In this document: positions 54,475 to 63,913 of the stretch, piece after piece
How the letters are laid out: the number at the start of each line of letters is the position of its first letter
Numbering within the stretch: position 1 is the first letter of the stretch
From: Gaiellasilicea sp963765705
GTDB lineage: Bacteria > Actinomycetota > Thermoleophilia > Gaiellales > Gaiellaceae
DNA length: 64,000 bases
Assembly: GCA_963765705.1 (NCBI GenBank)
Contig: CAVXXJ010000002.1
Span: forward strand, 1 to 64,000
Direction of reading: 5' to 3'
The notes under the pieces: model-generated
Seen by the model: the letters and a program-made list of their open reading frames with translations, nothing else
Told to the model about the DNA's origin: nothing
The model's database searches: none
Made by a program: the position numbers and the translations under genes

Positions 54475-55772
54475 CAATGCTCGACCAGTTTCGACTTGTA
54501 CTCGCTGCGCCGCAAGCTTCCCCACGGCACGAGCTCGACGCGTGTCTGCACCACGAGTACGTTGCGCAACCTCTCACGGATCGCCTCCGCGAGCGCAGCA
54601 TCGGCCGTCTCTCCCTGCGCCAGCTCGACGCTGACGGGCAGCGGCGGCTCCTGCTTCACGCCCGCCGCCGCCGGCTTGACGAGGATGTGCCCGCTGACCT
54701 CGGGAGCGAACGCGCTCACCACCTCGCGGACGGCCGAGGGGAAGACGTTGACGCCGCGGACGATCAGCATGTCGTCGGTTCGCCCGACGCAGCGCACGCG
54801 CGGGCCGGTCCGGCCGCAGCGGCACTCGCTCATCCGGATGTTGACGTGATCGCGGGTGCGGAAGCGGAGGAGCGGCGCTGCCCGATGCTGAAGCTGCGTC
54901 AGCACGAGCTCGCCTGTGGCGCCGTCGACCAGGTCGACCGCGTCACCGGTCTCCGGATCGATCAGCTCGGCGTGGACGAAGCCGCGCGCGCCCAGGTGCA
55001 TGCCGTCCTGCTGCTCGCACTCCCCCCAGAGCGACACGCCGATGTCGCCGATCCCCATCGCCTCGGTGACCCTGGCGCCCCAGCCCTCCTCGAGCCTCGC
55101 GCGGAAGGCCGGCTCGCCCCCGCCCGGCTCGCCCGCCACGAGCACGCGCTCGACGCTCGAGCCGGCGAGGTCGATGTCCCGCTCCGCCGCCCACTCGAGC
55201 AGATGCGCGGCGTACGACGGCGTCAGGATCGCCGCTTCGGGCCGGAGCAGCTCCACCGCCTTCAGCAGCCGCTCGGTGTTCCCGGTGCCGACCGGGATGT
55301 GGCAGAGGCCGATCCGGGCGAAGGCGTCGATCGCCGCGCCGGCGACGAACGGCCCGGCGTTGTAGGAGGAGACCGCGCGCTGGCCGGCGGTGACGCCCGA
55401 CGCCGCATAGCTGCGCGCCGAGCCCGTCACCCAGTTCTCCAGATCGCCCGCCGTCAGCGGGATGTAGCTCGGCGTCCCGGTCGTGCCGCTCGTCGAGTAG
55501 ATCCGGACGATCTCGGACGGCGCCGCACAGAGATGCGCGCCGATCGGGTTGTCGGGCGTGCACGTCGCCCGGAGCTCGTGCTTCTCGGTCAGCGGCAGCT
55601 GCGCGATCTCCGCGAGCCCGCCCGCAGCCTCGGCCGAGGCAAAACCCGCCGCCGACAGCTTCTCGCGATAGAACGCGGAGCGGTCGAAGAGGTAGGCGAG
55701 CTGCGTGCGATAGGACACATCATCGAGGGCAAGCTGCTCGTCCCAGGGCAGTGTCTCGATCTCAGCGTTCGT
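54474..55772 (-). CDS. Phenylacetate-CoA ligase-like AMP-forming enzyme
   Basis: This is a PaaK-like enzyme of about 430 aa: IYSTSGTTGTPSYIPLT (AMP-binding P-loop), AMGIGDIGVSLWGECE, FRTRDHVNI with the hinge Asp region, and GRTDDMLIVRGVNVFPSAV. It activates an aromatic carboxylate as its CoA thioester with ATP. The expected start lies at about 55772 (NAEIETLPWDEQ follows), but no ATG/GTG/TTG is seen there; the frame is open upstream through the end of the lyase gene. Either an unusual start or a small local error is likely. It sits in an operon with the citryl-CoA lyase-like gene. Confidence 0.82.
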   Translation of the reverse strand, partial: TNAEIETLPWDEQLALDDVSYRTQLAYLFDRSAFYREKLSAAGFASAEAAGGLAEIAQLPLTEKHELRATCTPDNPIGAHLCAAPSEIVRIYSTSGTTGTPSYIPLTAGDLENWVTGSARSYAASGVTAGQRAVSSYNAGPFVAGAAIDAFARIGLCHIPVGTGNTERLLKAVELLRPEAAILTPSYAAHLLEWAAERDIDLAGSSVERVLVAGEPGGGEPAFRARLEEGWGARVTEAMGIGDIGVSLWGECEQQDGMHLGARGFVHAELIDPETGDAVDLVDGATGELVLTQLQHRAAPLLRFRTRDHVNIRMSECRCGRTGPRVRCVGRTDDMLIVRGVNVFPSAVREVVSAFAPEVSGHILVKPAAAGVKQEPPLPVSVELAQGETADAALAEAIRERLRNVLVVQTRVELVPWGSLRRSEYKSKLVEH

Positions 55773-56509
55773 ACTCGACCGCCTCCTCCGCGGCCGCGCC
55801 CAGCACGAAGCCGATCGGCAGCTCCTGCTCCTCGGCCAGGTGCGCGAGCAGACCGGCGGTTCGAGCGAGGAGTGGAACCGCCTTCGCTGCGATGGCCGGA
55901 AAGCCGAGGTCGAGCAGCACCGCCGCAATCGGCATGGAGACGTTCATCGTCAGCGGCTTGCCCAAGTTCTCGTGAACGGCGTCTCGGAACGCGCGCGCGA
56001 GCGCGACATGCTCGCCCGCTCACTCCGCGCTCGTCCGCCAGCTCGAGAATCCGCTCGGCGCGCGGGTCGAGCGGCTTATGGACCGGATGCCCGAAGCCCG
56101 GGACCTTGCCGCGCGGCCGCGCTTGGATCTCCTCGACGATCTCGCGCGGCTCGCGACCGGACGCGCGCGCCTCCTCGAGCAGCCGCGCGCACGCTTCGGA
56201 GGTGCCGAGGATGACGGGGCCGGCGCCGAGGATCCCCGCCGCGACGGCTCCCTGCAGCGATCCGGGGTCTGCCGCAAGCGTCATCCGGGCCGCAACGTTG
56301 GTCGGCATCAGCCCGTGCTCGGCGATGCTGACCAGGAGCAGGTCGAGGAAGAAGCGCTGCTCCTCCGTCGGCTCGCGGCCGGTGAGCAGCAGGTGGAAGT
56401 ACTCGGTGAAGCTCAGCCTGCCCATCAGCTCGCCGCTCAGGTCGCGCCCGCGGACCTCGACCCGGTCGGGATAGGCCTGGCTGATGTGCGTGACGGGGAT
56501 CGGCGCCAT
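55762..56509 (-). CDS. Citrate synthase-family short enzyme (citryl-CoA lyase-like), frame break near 56025
   Basis: This short citrate synthase-fold protein has about 250 residues: LSFTEYFHLLLTGREPTEEQ, MPTNVAARMTLAADPGSLQG with AGILGAGPVILGT, and KVPGFGHPVHKPLDPRAERIL with the catalytic His region. One extra base (GGG for GG) near 56025 shifts the frame; the continuation EHVALARAFRDAVHENLGKP and NVSMPIAAVLLDLGFP is clear and runs to TGA at 55762. Short members of this kind act as citryl-CoA lyases or condense acyl-CoAs with 2-oxoacids. An indel error is the likely cause of the break. Confidence 0.8.
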
Positions 56510-56524
56510 CCGCCAACCCCTGCC

Positions 56525-57526
56525 TCAGGCGCCGAGCGCCGCGTACACGAGCTCATACGCGCGAACGGCGTCCTTCTGCTGCTGCGCCTCCCGTAGCGCG
56601 CACGTCGTCGATCTTCGCGGCGATCGAGTCGATGAAGCGCCACTGCAGCACCGAGCGCTTCACGGCAGCGACCTGATCCTCCGTGTACGGATAGAGATCG
56701 AAGCCGAGCCGCTCGCCGTTCGCGCCGTAGTTCGCGCGGCGCAGCTCGAGCGCGAGCTCGAGCGTCTCCATGAACGCCGTCGCGCCGACCATGTTGTCGT
56801 CGTCGAACGTGCCCCAGCCGGAGTTCGCGTGCTGGTGGCCGAGCAGCCCTTCGGACGCGAGCAGCGCGGCGTACTCCGGCAGGTGCTCGCCGTTCATGAT
56901 CAGGTGCTGCCAGTCCATGTTGACCTTGACGTTGTCGATCCCGATGGCGCGCAGCTTGTGGATCACAGGAGCGTCATCCCGATGTTCGCCATGTGGATCT
57001 TCATCGCCGGCTCGGAGTTCTTGTGCTCGAGGAAGAGCAGGCGTCCGTGCGAAGCGAGCCGCTCGGCCGTCTGTCCGAGCCCGTCGATCAGGCGCGACCA
57101 GGACTCGCCGTACGGCACCTGGAACGGGTAGTTGTAGCCCTCGCCTCCGGGCCAGACGATCATCTGCGCGCCGATTTCGCCGGCGAGGTCCGCAGCCTCG
57201 AGGAGGATCCGCAGCGCCTCGTTTCGGATCTTGTCGTCGAGGTTCGTGAGCCCGCCCCGCTGGAAGCGCTCGTCGACATGCAGGCCGCCGGCGACCGCGT
57301 AGATCCCGTGCCCGTCGAGCGCCGCGCGCACCTCGTCGAGGTTGTCCGGGTTCAGCTCGCCCGGGTAGTGGAACTCGTAGTCGTCCATCAGGTCGCCGAG
57401 CCCCTCGACGGCGCGGTGCACCTTCTCCCCCATCGGCTCGTTCCGGTGCTGCGGCTGATAGCCACCCGGAACGAAGCGCGTGACCATCGGGCCGAACGCC
57501 CAGATACCCAGCGACGTCTTCAACAC
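56525..57526 (-). CDS. Sugar phosphate isomerase/epimerase-like TIM-barrel protein, two frame breaks
   Basis: This xylose isomerase-like AP endonuclease-2 fold has the N-terminal LKTSLGIWAFGPMVTRFVPGGY, metal ligands in EFHYPGE, MIVWPGGEGYNYPFQ, LFLEHKNSEP and, after a shift near 56965, NVKVNMDWQHLIMNGEHLPEY and LGHQHANSGWGTFDDDN. A second shift near 56600 leads to the true end AYELVYAALGA. These enzymes isomerise sugars or related polyols using divalent metals. It is the first gene of the operon with the lyase and ligase genes. ATG 57526 is 47 bases from the divergent PEPC start. Confidence 0.78.
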
Positions 57527-57573
57527 GATCTCTCCTCCAGTGATGGGACGAACGAACGTAACGTAACCCGACG

Positions 57574-60020
57574 ATGAGCGCTCCCGACACGCAGCTCCGC
57601 GCCAACGTCCGCCTGCTCGGCGACGTGCTCGGGCAGGTGCTCGTCGAGCAGGAAGGCGACGAGCTGCTGGCGCTGGAGGAGCAGATCCGCAGTCTGGCGC
57701 GCGTCGCCCGCGAGACCGGCGATCGCGCCGAGCTCGAGGCGACGATCGGTGGGCTCGAGCTCGAGCAGCAGTCGGCGGTGCTGCGGGCGTTCTCGCTCTT
57801 CTTCCAGCTCGCCAACATCGCCGAGCAGCACCACCGGCTGCGGCGGCGGCGGCAGTACGAGCACGAGGGGCGGGTCCCGCGAGAGTCGCTCGCCGACGCG
57901 GTCGCGCGCCTGCGCGACGCCGGTGTCAGCGACGAGGAACTGCTCGAGGCGGCCGCACGGCTCCAGGTACGGCCTGTGCTGACCGCGCACCCGACCGAGG
58001 CGACGCGCCGCACGATCCTCCAGGCGCATCAGCGGCTCGCAACGGCGCTGCGCCGGCTGGACGATCCGGAGCTGCCGCCCTCCACGCAGCGTCGCGTCCG
58101 CGATCGCATCGGCGAGGAGGTGACGATGCTCTGGCAGACGGACGAGGTGCGCTCGCGCCGGCCGCGCGTCGTCGACGAGATTCGCCACGGCCTCTGGTTC
58201 GTCGAGCGGAGCCTGTGGCAGGCGCTGCCGCGGCTCGTTCGCGAGCTGCAGGACGCGATTCCGGGCGCCCCGCCCCCACTCCGGCTCGGCACGTGGATCG
58301 GCGGCGACATGGACGGCAACCCGAACGCCGGCGCGGAGACGATCGCCGATGCGCTCGAGCGCGCGCGGACGCTGGCGCGCGACCTGCTGCGGCAGGAGGT
58401 GCGCGAGCTCGGCTCCGCCTGGGGCATGTCCACGGAGCTCGTCGGCCCGATTCCGGAGCTTGGGCCGGAGCTCGACGCGACGAGCGACGAGCCCTACCGC
58501 GACGAGCTCGTGCGGATCTGGGAGCGGCTCGCGGCGGACGAGTACGGCGACGCGGACGAGCTCGCCGGCGACCTCGCGCGCATCGACGCGACGCTTCGCG
58601 CCCACGGCGCTGCCCGCGTCGCCGACGGCGCTCTCGCCGACCTCCGCGCGCGGGTCGAGGTCTTCGGGTTGCACGTGGCGACGCTCGACGTGCGCGTCCA
58701 CGCGAAGGAGGTCCGGGAACGGGCCGAGCGCGTCGTCGCCGCCTTCGAGGCCGCGGCGACCGCGCGCGAGCGGCACGGGCCGCGCTCGCTCGAGCGCGTG
58801 ATCGTGTCGATGACGGCGAGCGCGAGCGACGTGCTCGCAGCCGAGGAGCTCGCGCGCGGGGCCGGCCTGGACGTCCACGCCGTGCCGCTGCTCGAGACCG
58901 TCGCGGATCTCCGCGGCGCGCGCGACCTCGCCCAGGAGCTCCTCGACGCGAGCCCGCGGCCGCGAGCTCGACGTGATGCTCGGCTACTCCGACTCCGCCA
59001 AGGACGGCGGCTACCTCACCGCCAACTGGGAGATCTACCGCGCGCAGGAGGAGCTCGCCGCGCTCGCGGACGAGCGCGGCGTCGAGCTGACGATCTTCCA
59101 CGGCCGCGGCGGCTCGGCCGGCCGGGGCGGCGGGCCGACCTACGCAGCGGTGCTCGCCCAGCCACCGGGCGCGGTGTCCGGGCGGCTGCAGCTGACCGAG
59201 CAGGGCGAGACGATCTCGTTCAAGTACGGCCTGCCGGGCCTCGCCGAGCGGAACCTGGAGGCGGCCGTCGCAGCGACGCTGCTGACCGCGTTTCCAGCCG
59301 CTGCCGGGCTCGCGCCGCCGAACGAGGGTGCGCGCGACACCATGACCGCGCTCGCCGCGTCGGCGCTCGCCGCCTACCGAGCCCTCGTCTGGGAGGACGC
59401 CGCGTTCCCGCCCTTCTTCCGCAGCTTCACGCCCGTCGACGAGCTGGCGCTGCTGGAGATCGGCTCGCGCCCGGTGTCACGGCCGGAAGCCGCCGGACGC
59501 AGCGAGCTGGAGGCGCTGCGCGCAATCCCCTGGGTGTTCGCGTGGACGCAGAACCGCTGCCTGCTTCCCGCCTGGTACGGCTGCGGCACCGCGTTCGCCG
59601 ACTACGGGCTCGAAGGCGAGCGGCTCGAGTGGCTGCGACGCCTCTACCGCGAGTGGCCGTTCTTCCGCGCGCTCGTCGAGAACCTGGAGATGACGCTCGC
59701 GAAGTCGAGCTTCGAGATCGCCGCCGGCTACCTCGACCTCGTGCCGCCGAGCGCCGACCGCGACCGGATCTGGGACCGCCTCTCGGAGGAGCACCGGCGC
59801 ACCGTCGAAGCGGTGCTCACGATCGTCGAGGCCGAGGCGCTGCTCGACCGGCATCCCGTCGTGCAGCGGTCGGTGCGGCTGCGGAATCCCGTACGTCGAC
59901 CCGATGAACGCGATCCAGGTCGAGCTCCTGCGCGCGCACCGCGCGGGCGACGAGCGAGCGACGCGCCCGCTCCTGCGCTCGATCGCCGGCATCGCCGCCG
60001 CGCTGCGCAACACCGGCTGA
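57574..60020 (+). CDS. ppc: Phosphoenolpyruvate carboxylase, two frame breaks
   Basis: All family motifs are present: VLTAHPTEATRRTIL (catalytic His), TWIGGDMDGNPNAG, then after a one-base shift near 58965, VMLGYSDSAKDGGYL, FHGRGGSAGRGGGP and EQGETISFKYG. Another shift near 59890 leads to the conserved end YVDPMNAIQVELL and ALRNTG. The enzyme fixes bicarbonate onto PEP to give oxaloacetate, an anaplerotic reaction. Total length (about 815 codons) is that of a short bacterial PEPC. The stop lies directly next to the stop of the convergent DAHP synthase gene. Sequencing errors are the likeliest reason for the breaks. Confidence 0.9.
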
Positions 60021-61377
60021 TCAGCCGGCTCGCATCAGCTCTCCGACCCGGAACGCGAGGTCGAGCGACTGTCGCGCGTTCAGCCGCGGATCGCAGAGGC
60101 TCTCGTAGCGCATCGTCAGCTCCTCCTCCAGCACCGCGGCCGAGCCGCCGAGGCACTCCGTCACGTCCTCGCCGGTGAACTCGATGTGGATCCCGCCGGG
60201 CCAGACGGCCTCGTTGCGGCAGATCGAGAAGAAAGCGCCGATCTCGTCCATGATCGCCTCGAAGCTGCGCGTCTTGACGCCCGACGCGGTGCGGAACACG
60301 TTCGCGTGCATCGGATCGGTCGTCCAGACGACTGGATGCCCGGCGTCGCGAACGGCGCGGATGATCGGCGGCAGCGCGTCCACGAGCCGCTCCGCGCCCA
60401 TCCGCACGATCAGCGTCAGCCGCCCGGGTCGCCGGGCCGGGTTGAGCCGCTCGCAGAGCTCGACGACCTCGTCGGCGGTCGCGGTCGGCCCGAGCTTGAC
60501 CCCGAGCGGGTTGTTGACGCCGGCGAAGAACTCGACGTGCGCGCCCCCCAGCTGGTGCGTGCGCTCGCCGATCCAGAGCATGTGCGCCGAGCAGTCGTAC
60601 CAGTCGCCGGTCAGCGAGTCCTTCCGCGTCAGCGCTTCCTCGTAGTCGAGCACGAGGCCCTCGTGGCTCGTCCAGAGGTCGACCCGGTGGAGCCGCTGCG
60701 CCTGGGCGACGTCGATCCCGCAGGCGCGGACGAAGTCGAGCGCGCGCTCGATCTCGGCGGCGAGCGCTTCGTAGCGCTGCCCCTCGGGCGCGCTCGCGAC
60801 GAACTCCTGGTTCCACGTGTGCACCTGGGTGAGATCGGCGAAGCCGCCGTTCGTGAAGGCGCGGACGAGGTTGAGCGTGGCCGCGGACTGGTGGTAGACC
60901 CGCAGCAGCCGGGCGGGATCGGGCGTCCGCGCCCGCGAGGGTCGGCGCGTCGTCGTTGACCATGTGGCCGAAGAACGAGGGCAGCTCGAGGTCTCCGACG
61001 CGCTCGGTCGGCTCGGATCTCGGCTTCGCGAACTGGCCCGCGATCCGGCCGACCTTCACGAGCGGCAGCCCGGAGCCGTAGATCATCACCACGGACATCT
61101 GCAGGAAGATCTTCAGCTTCTCGCGGATCGAGACGGCGCTGAAGTCGCGAAACGACTCGGCGCACTCGCCTGCCTGGAGCAGAAACGCCCGGCCGGCCGC
61201 GACGTCGCCGAGCGCCGCCTCCAGGTCTCGCGCCTCGCCCGCGAACACGAGCGGCGGCATCGCCCTCAGCTCTTCGATCGCGGCCTGCGCTTCGGCGTCG
61301 TCCGGCCACACGGGCTGGTGCCCGGCGGGATAGGCGCGCCAATCCGACGGAGCCCAGGCGGGATTCTCGAGGTGCAT
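60021..61377 (-). CDS. aroG: Class II DAHP synthase, frame break near 60945
   Basis: This plant/actinobacterial class II 3-deoxy-7-phosphoheptulonate synthase has the N-terminal PAWAPSDWRAYPAGHQP, FLLQAGECAESFRDFSA with the metal Cys, RIAGQFAKPRSEP, and after a one-base shift LLRVYHQSAATLNLVRAF, DWYDCSAHMLWIGERTHQL, GVKLGPTAT, DPMHANVF and EFTGEDVTECLGG. It condenses PEP with erythrose 4-phosphate, the first step of the shikimate pathway. ATG 61377 follows the operator-like palindrome at 61390. The break is probably an indel error. Confidence 0.9.
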
Positions 61378-61389
61378 CGCCCGAACGAG

Positions 61390-61407
61390 TTTACTGTCCC
61401 AAGTAAA
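61390..61407. promoter_or_regulatory. Palindrome TTTACT-N6-AGTAAA in a divergent promoter
   Basis: A 6-bp inverted repeat with a 6-base spacer lies between the divergent DAHP synthase and CysO-like genes. AT-rich in a GC-rich genome, it is a good operator candidate. Similar half-sites (TTTACT) occur at 63611-63616 upstream of the HxlR gene and at 7361-7366. Confidence 0.5.
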
Positions 61408-61420
61408 GTGCCCAAGGAAC

Positions 61421-61702
61421 GTGACTGACAAGCTGACACCGGTCCGGATCCCGCCCATGCTGCGCGAGCAGGTCGAAGGCCAGCGCGAGGTGCTGGCGGC
61501 CGGCGAGACCGTCCGGGAGGTGCTCGAGGACGTGACCTCGCGGTATCCGTCCCTCCACACCCACCTCTTCGATCAAGGCGAGCTGACGCCGTTCGTCAAC
61601 GTCTACGTCGGGCGCGACGACGTGCGCACGCTCGAGGGGCTGGACACGCAGGTCGGCGGCAGCTCGGTGATCCTGCTGCCGGCAATGGCCGGCGGACTTT
61701 AG
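61421..61702 (+). CDS. CysO/MoaD-family sulfur carrier protein
   Basis: This 93-aa ubiquitin-like protein matches CysO, the sulfide carrier for cysteine synthesis in mycobacteria (VRIPPMLREQVEGQREVLA, FVNVYVGRDDVRTLEGLDTQV, SVILLPAMAGG). The C-terminal Gly-Gly is followed by one extra Leu; other carriers end with GG, so trimming may be needed before thiocarboxylation. It is followed by threonine synthase after about 180 bases. The GTG start at 61421 follows AAGGAAC. Confidence 0.85.
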   Translation: MTDKLTPVRIPPMLREQVEGQREVLAAGETVREVLEDVTSRYPSLHTHLFDQGELTPFVNVYVGRDDVRTLEGLDTQVGGSSVILLPAMAGGL

Positions 61703-61886
61703 TCGTTTTGTTGCGGAAGTCGCCGCTGGCGACTACGCTTCTCCCATCGTGAGCGCGCACACGCCTGCAGAGATGTTCATGGGGCTCCTTATTATCGCGC
61801 GCTCTCACCTGCGCTAGCCGGCCCTCCTCACCCGCCCCGCCGCCTAGCTCGATCCACAGAGGCGGGGTGCTGAGTTGAACAGCGCC
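61703..61886. other. Short intergenic region before thrC
   Basis: About 180 bases with no gene that I can support. It contains GTCGCC-GCTGGCGAC, a small imperfect hairpin (around 61717-61732), and no clear promoter. Confidence 0.4.
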
Positions 61887-63070
61887 ATGCTCAGCTGCAG
61901 GATCTGCGAGGCGACCCAGCCGCTCGCGCCGGCTTCGAGCTGCCCCGACTGCTCCGGCCCGCTCGACGTCCGCTACGTGTGGGAGCCGACCGCGGCCTCC
62001 TCGACGACCCGCACTCGCTCTGGAACTACGGCACGCTGCTGCCGCACCGCGAGACGGCGCTGCCGAGCCGCACCCCGCTCGTGCCGGCGCCGCGAATCTC
62101 GGCCGCCCTCGACATCGACGTCCACCTGAAGCTCGAGACCGCGAACCCGACGCACTCCTTCAAGGACCGGATGGCGGCGAGCGCGGTCGCCGCCGCCCAG
62201 GGATTCGGGATCGAGACGCTCTTCTGCGCGTCGACCGGGAATCTCGGAGCGGCGATCGCCGCGGGCTGCGCGGCGGCGGGGCTCGAGGCGGTCATCCTCA
62301 ACCCGGCCGACGCCGACGAGCCGATGCTCCCGTCCGCGACCTACGGCGCGACCGTCTTCTCGGTGCGCGGAACGCTCGAGGACTGCCGCCGATCCTGGAA
62401 CGTGACCTCGAGCACCTCTTCCCGTGGGGGTTCCTCGAAGGCAATCTGCACCCGTTCGCGGTCGAGGGGATCAAGACGATCGCGTACGAAATCGCGGAGC
62501 AGCTGAACTGGGAGACGCCGGACGCGGTCGTCGGCCCGGTCGCGTCCGGAGCGCTCTTCGCGAAGCTCGCCCAGGGCTTCGTCGAGCTCGGCGAGCTCGG
62601 CCTCGTCGTCGACAGGCCGCCGCGGATGTACGGCGCGCAGCCCGGAGGTTGCCCACCAGTCGCCGCGGCCTGGGCCGACGAGCGGCCCCCCTCGCGGGTG
62701 ACGCCGAACACGATCGCCCGCTCGCTGGCGGTCGGCGATCCGAGCTACGGCGAGCTCGCGATCGGCGCCGCGCGCATGTCGGGCGGCTCGATCACGAGCG
62801 TGCCGGAGGAGCTGATCGAGTCGAGCACGGAGCTGCTGGCCGAGAACTCGGGTGTCCTCGCCGACTCCGGCCGGGGGCGTCGCGTTCGCCGCGCTCGTCG
62901 ACCTCGTCCGCTCCGGCGCGATCGCGTCGGGCGAGCGAGTCGTGCTCGTCGTCACGGGCAGCGGCATGAAGCCGCGCAGCGACGAGTCCTCGTACCCCGC
63001 CCGGCAGATCGAAGCGGACGCCGACGACTTCCTGGCCGCCCTCGGCGTCGGCCGCAATGCTGAGCTTTAA
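61887..63070 (+). CDS. thrC: Threonine synthase, three frame breaks
   Basis: The protein begins with a zinc ribbon (CRIC-CPDC), then in a second frame SLWNYGTLLP, the PLP lysine in NPTHSFKDRM and CASTGNLGAA. A third frame (from about 62391) gives FPWGFLEGNLHPFAVEGIKTI, AVVGPVASGALFAKL and SYGELAIGAARMSGG, and the last shift near 62866 gives AGGVAFAALVDLVRSG and the C-terminus. It converts O-phosphohomoserine to threonine using PLP. Breaks at about 61985, 62391 and 62866 in an essential biosynthetic enzyme most likely reflect uncorrected indels. Start ATG 61887 or TTG 61875. Confidence 0.88.
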
Positions 63071-63078
63071 GCGCAAGC

Positions 63079-63141
63079 CGAGCATCCGCGGAAGCGGATG
63101 CTCGACGCGCGAAAACCCCTAAAGGGGCCGCTTCGCGGCCC
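63079..63141. terminator. Two consecutive hairpins after thrC
   Basis: The first hairpin is CGAGCATCCGC-GGAA-GCGGATGCTCG (63079-63104, 11 bp). The second is GGGCCGC-TTC-GCGGCCC (63125-63141, 7 bp) followed by CAAAA. They lie between convergent thrC and the HxlR gene. Confidence 0.75.
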
Positions 63142-63161
63142 AAAATCGCCCTCACACGAGG

Positions 63162-63551
63162 CTACCGTGTGCGCGAAGAACGGGCCGCGCCGCGCGCAGC
63201 TCCGGGGACGAGCCAGTTGGTGCCGAACTTCCGCATCTCACGGATGATCGGCAGCAGCGCGCGCCCCTTCTCGGTCAGCTGGTACTCGACGCGCGGAGGC
63301 GACTCGGGATAGCTGTGCCTCGCAACGACACCGGCCTGCTCGAGCGTGCGCAGACGGTCGGCGAGCGTTCGCGTGCTCATTCCCTCACAGACGCGCTCGA
63401 GCTCGCGGAAGCGGCGGGTGCCGCCACCGAGCTCGTGGATGAGCAGCGGCGTCCACTTCGCGGCGACGATCTCGCCGGTGGACGAGACGGCGCTGCGCGC
63501 AAGATCAACGTCCTCGAGCTGCTGTGTCTTCATCCCGTCAGTTGCCTCCAT
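63162..63551 (-). CDS. HxlR-family transcriptional regulator
   Basis: This 129-aa winged-helix protein matches HxlR/YodB-type regulators: IVAAKWTPLLIHELGGGTRRFRELER, GMSTRTLADRLRTLEQAGVVAR and the wing PRVEYQLTEKG. Many members sense electrophiles through an N-terminal Cys; here the only Cys is in ERVCEGMS, further into the domain. The start is taken as ATG 63551 (MEATDG); an in-frame start further up at 63650 would add a non-conserved tail. TTTACT half-sites lie just upstream. Confidence 0.85.
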   Translation of the reverse strand: MEATDGMKTQQLEDVDLARSAVSSTGEIVAAKWTPLLIHELGGGTRRFRELERVCEGMSTRTLADRLRTLEQAGVVARHSYPESPPRVEYQLTEKGRALLPIIREMRKFGTNWLVPGAARGAARSSRTR

Positions 63552-63684
63552 GTGAACGGGGCGGGCGGGGATTCGCTCGCCGACGAGTCGCGGTTCACCT
63601 TCTACAGCGACTTTACTCCTCCCCAAGTTTACCGCAAGCCCTGACTGCAAACCTCCCCTTTCAGGCTGTACGAGCTACAGCCGC

Positions 63685-63913
63685 TTGACAAAGTAAAGCG
63701 GCGCGAGCAGACTGTGACGGTGCTGATGTCGAACTCGTCCCGGAGCTCGCGCCGCCTTTGCGGCGCCACCGTATGCCCCTCCGGGTCGATCGGCCTCCTC
63801 CTGATTCTCCCCCTCTAGGGGGAGTAGCGACCACGCGCTGAAAGGCGCATACGCCTACATCGGACGCCACAGGTCCGCCTGCAATTCGGCGGGCGAATCA
63901 AGGAGGAACAGCT
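63685..63913 (+). promoter_or_regulatory. Leader region of the leuA-type gene with alternative hairpins (putative attenuator)
   Basis: A -35 box TTGACA (63685-63690) is followed at 17 bases by a weak -10 (CAGACT). The leader then holds mutually exclusive stems: GCGGCGCGAGC (63698-63708) with GCTCGCGCCGC (63745-63755), or GCGCCGC (63749-63755) with GCGGCGC (63760-63766). A third hairpin, CTCCCCCT/AGGGGGAG (63807-63824), covers the end of the leucine codons. A further stem CCGCC/GGCGG lies just before the ribosome binding site. This fits ribosome-stalling attenuation. Confidence 0.65.
63726..63818 (+). CDS. leuL: Leucine-rich leader peptide
   Basis: This is a 30-codon open frame starting ATG TCG AAC and ending ...ATC GGC CTC CTC CTG ATT CTC CCC CTC TAG, so the peptide ends I-G-L-L-L-I-L-P-L. 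Five Leu and two Ile codons in the last nine positions before the stop, just upstream of a 2-isopropylmalate synthase-type gene, are the classic layout of an attenuator that reads leucyl-tRNA supply. The start codon has no strong ribosome binding site (GTGACGGTG precedes it). I rejected the overlapping ATG 63774 frame, which lacks Leu runs. Confidence 0.65.
   Translation: MSNSSRSSRRLCGATVCPSGSIGLLLILPL

Noticed and set aside
63774..63842. Overlapping 22-codon frame (MPLRVDRPPP...) as the leader peptide
   Set aside because: It has prolines and no Leu run; the other frame ends with a leucine-rich stretch before a stop, which fits the downstream leuA-type gene.
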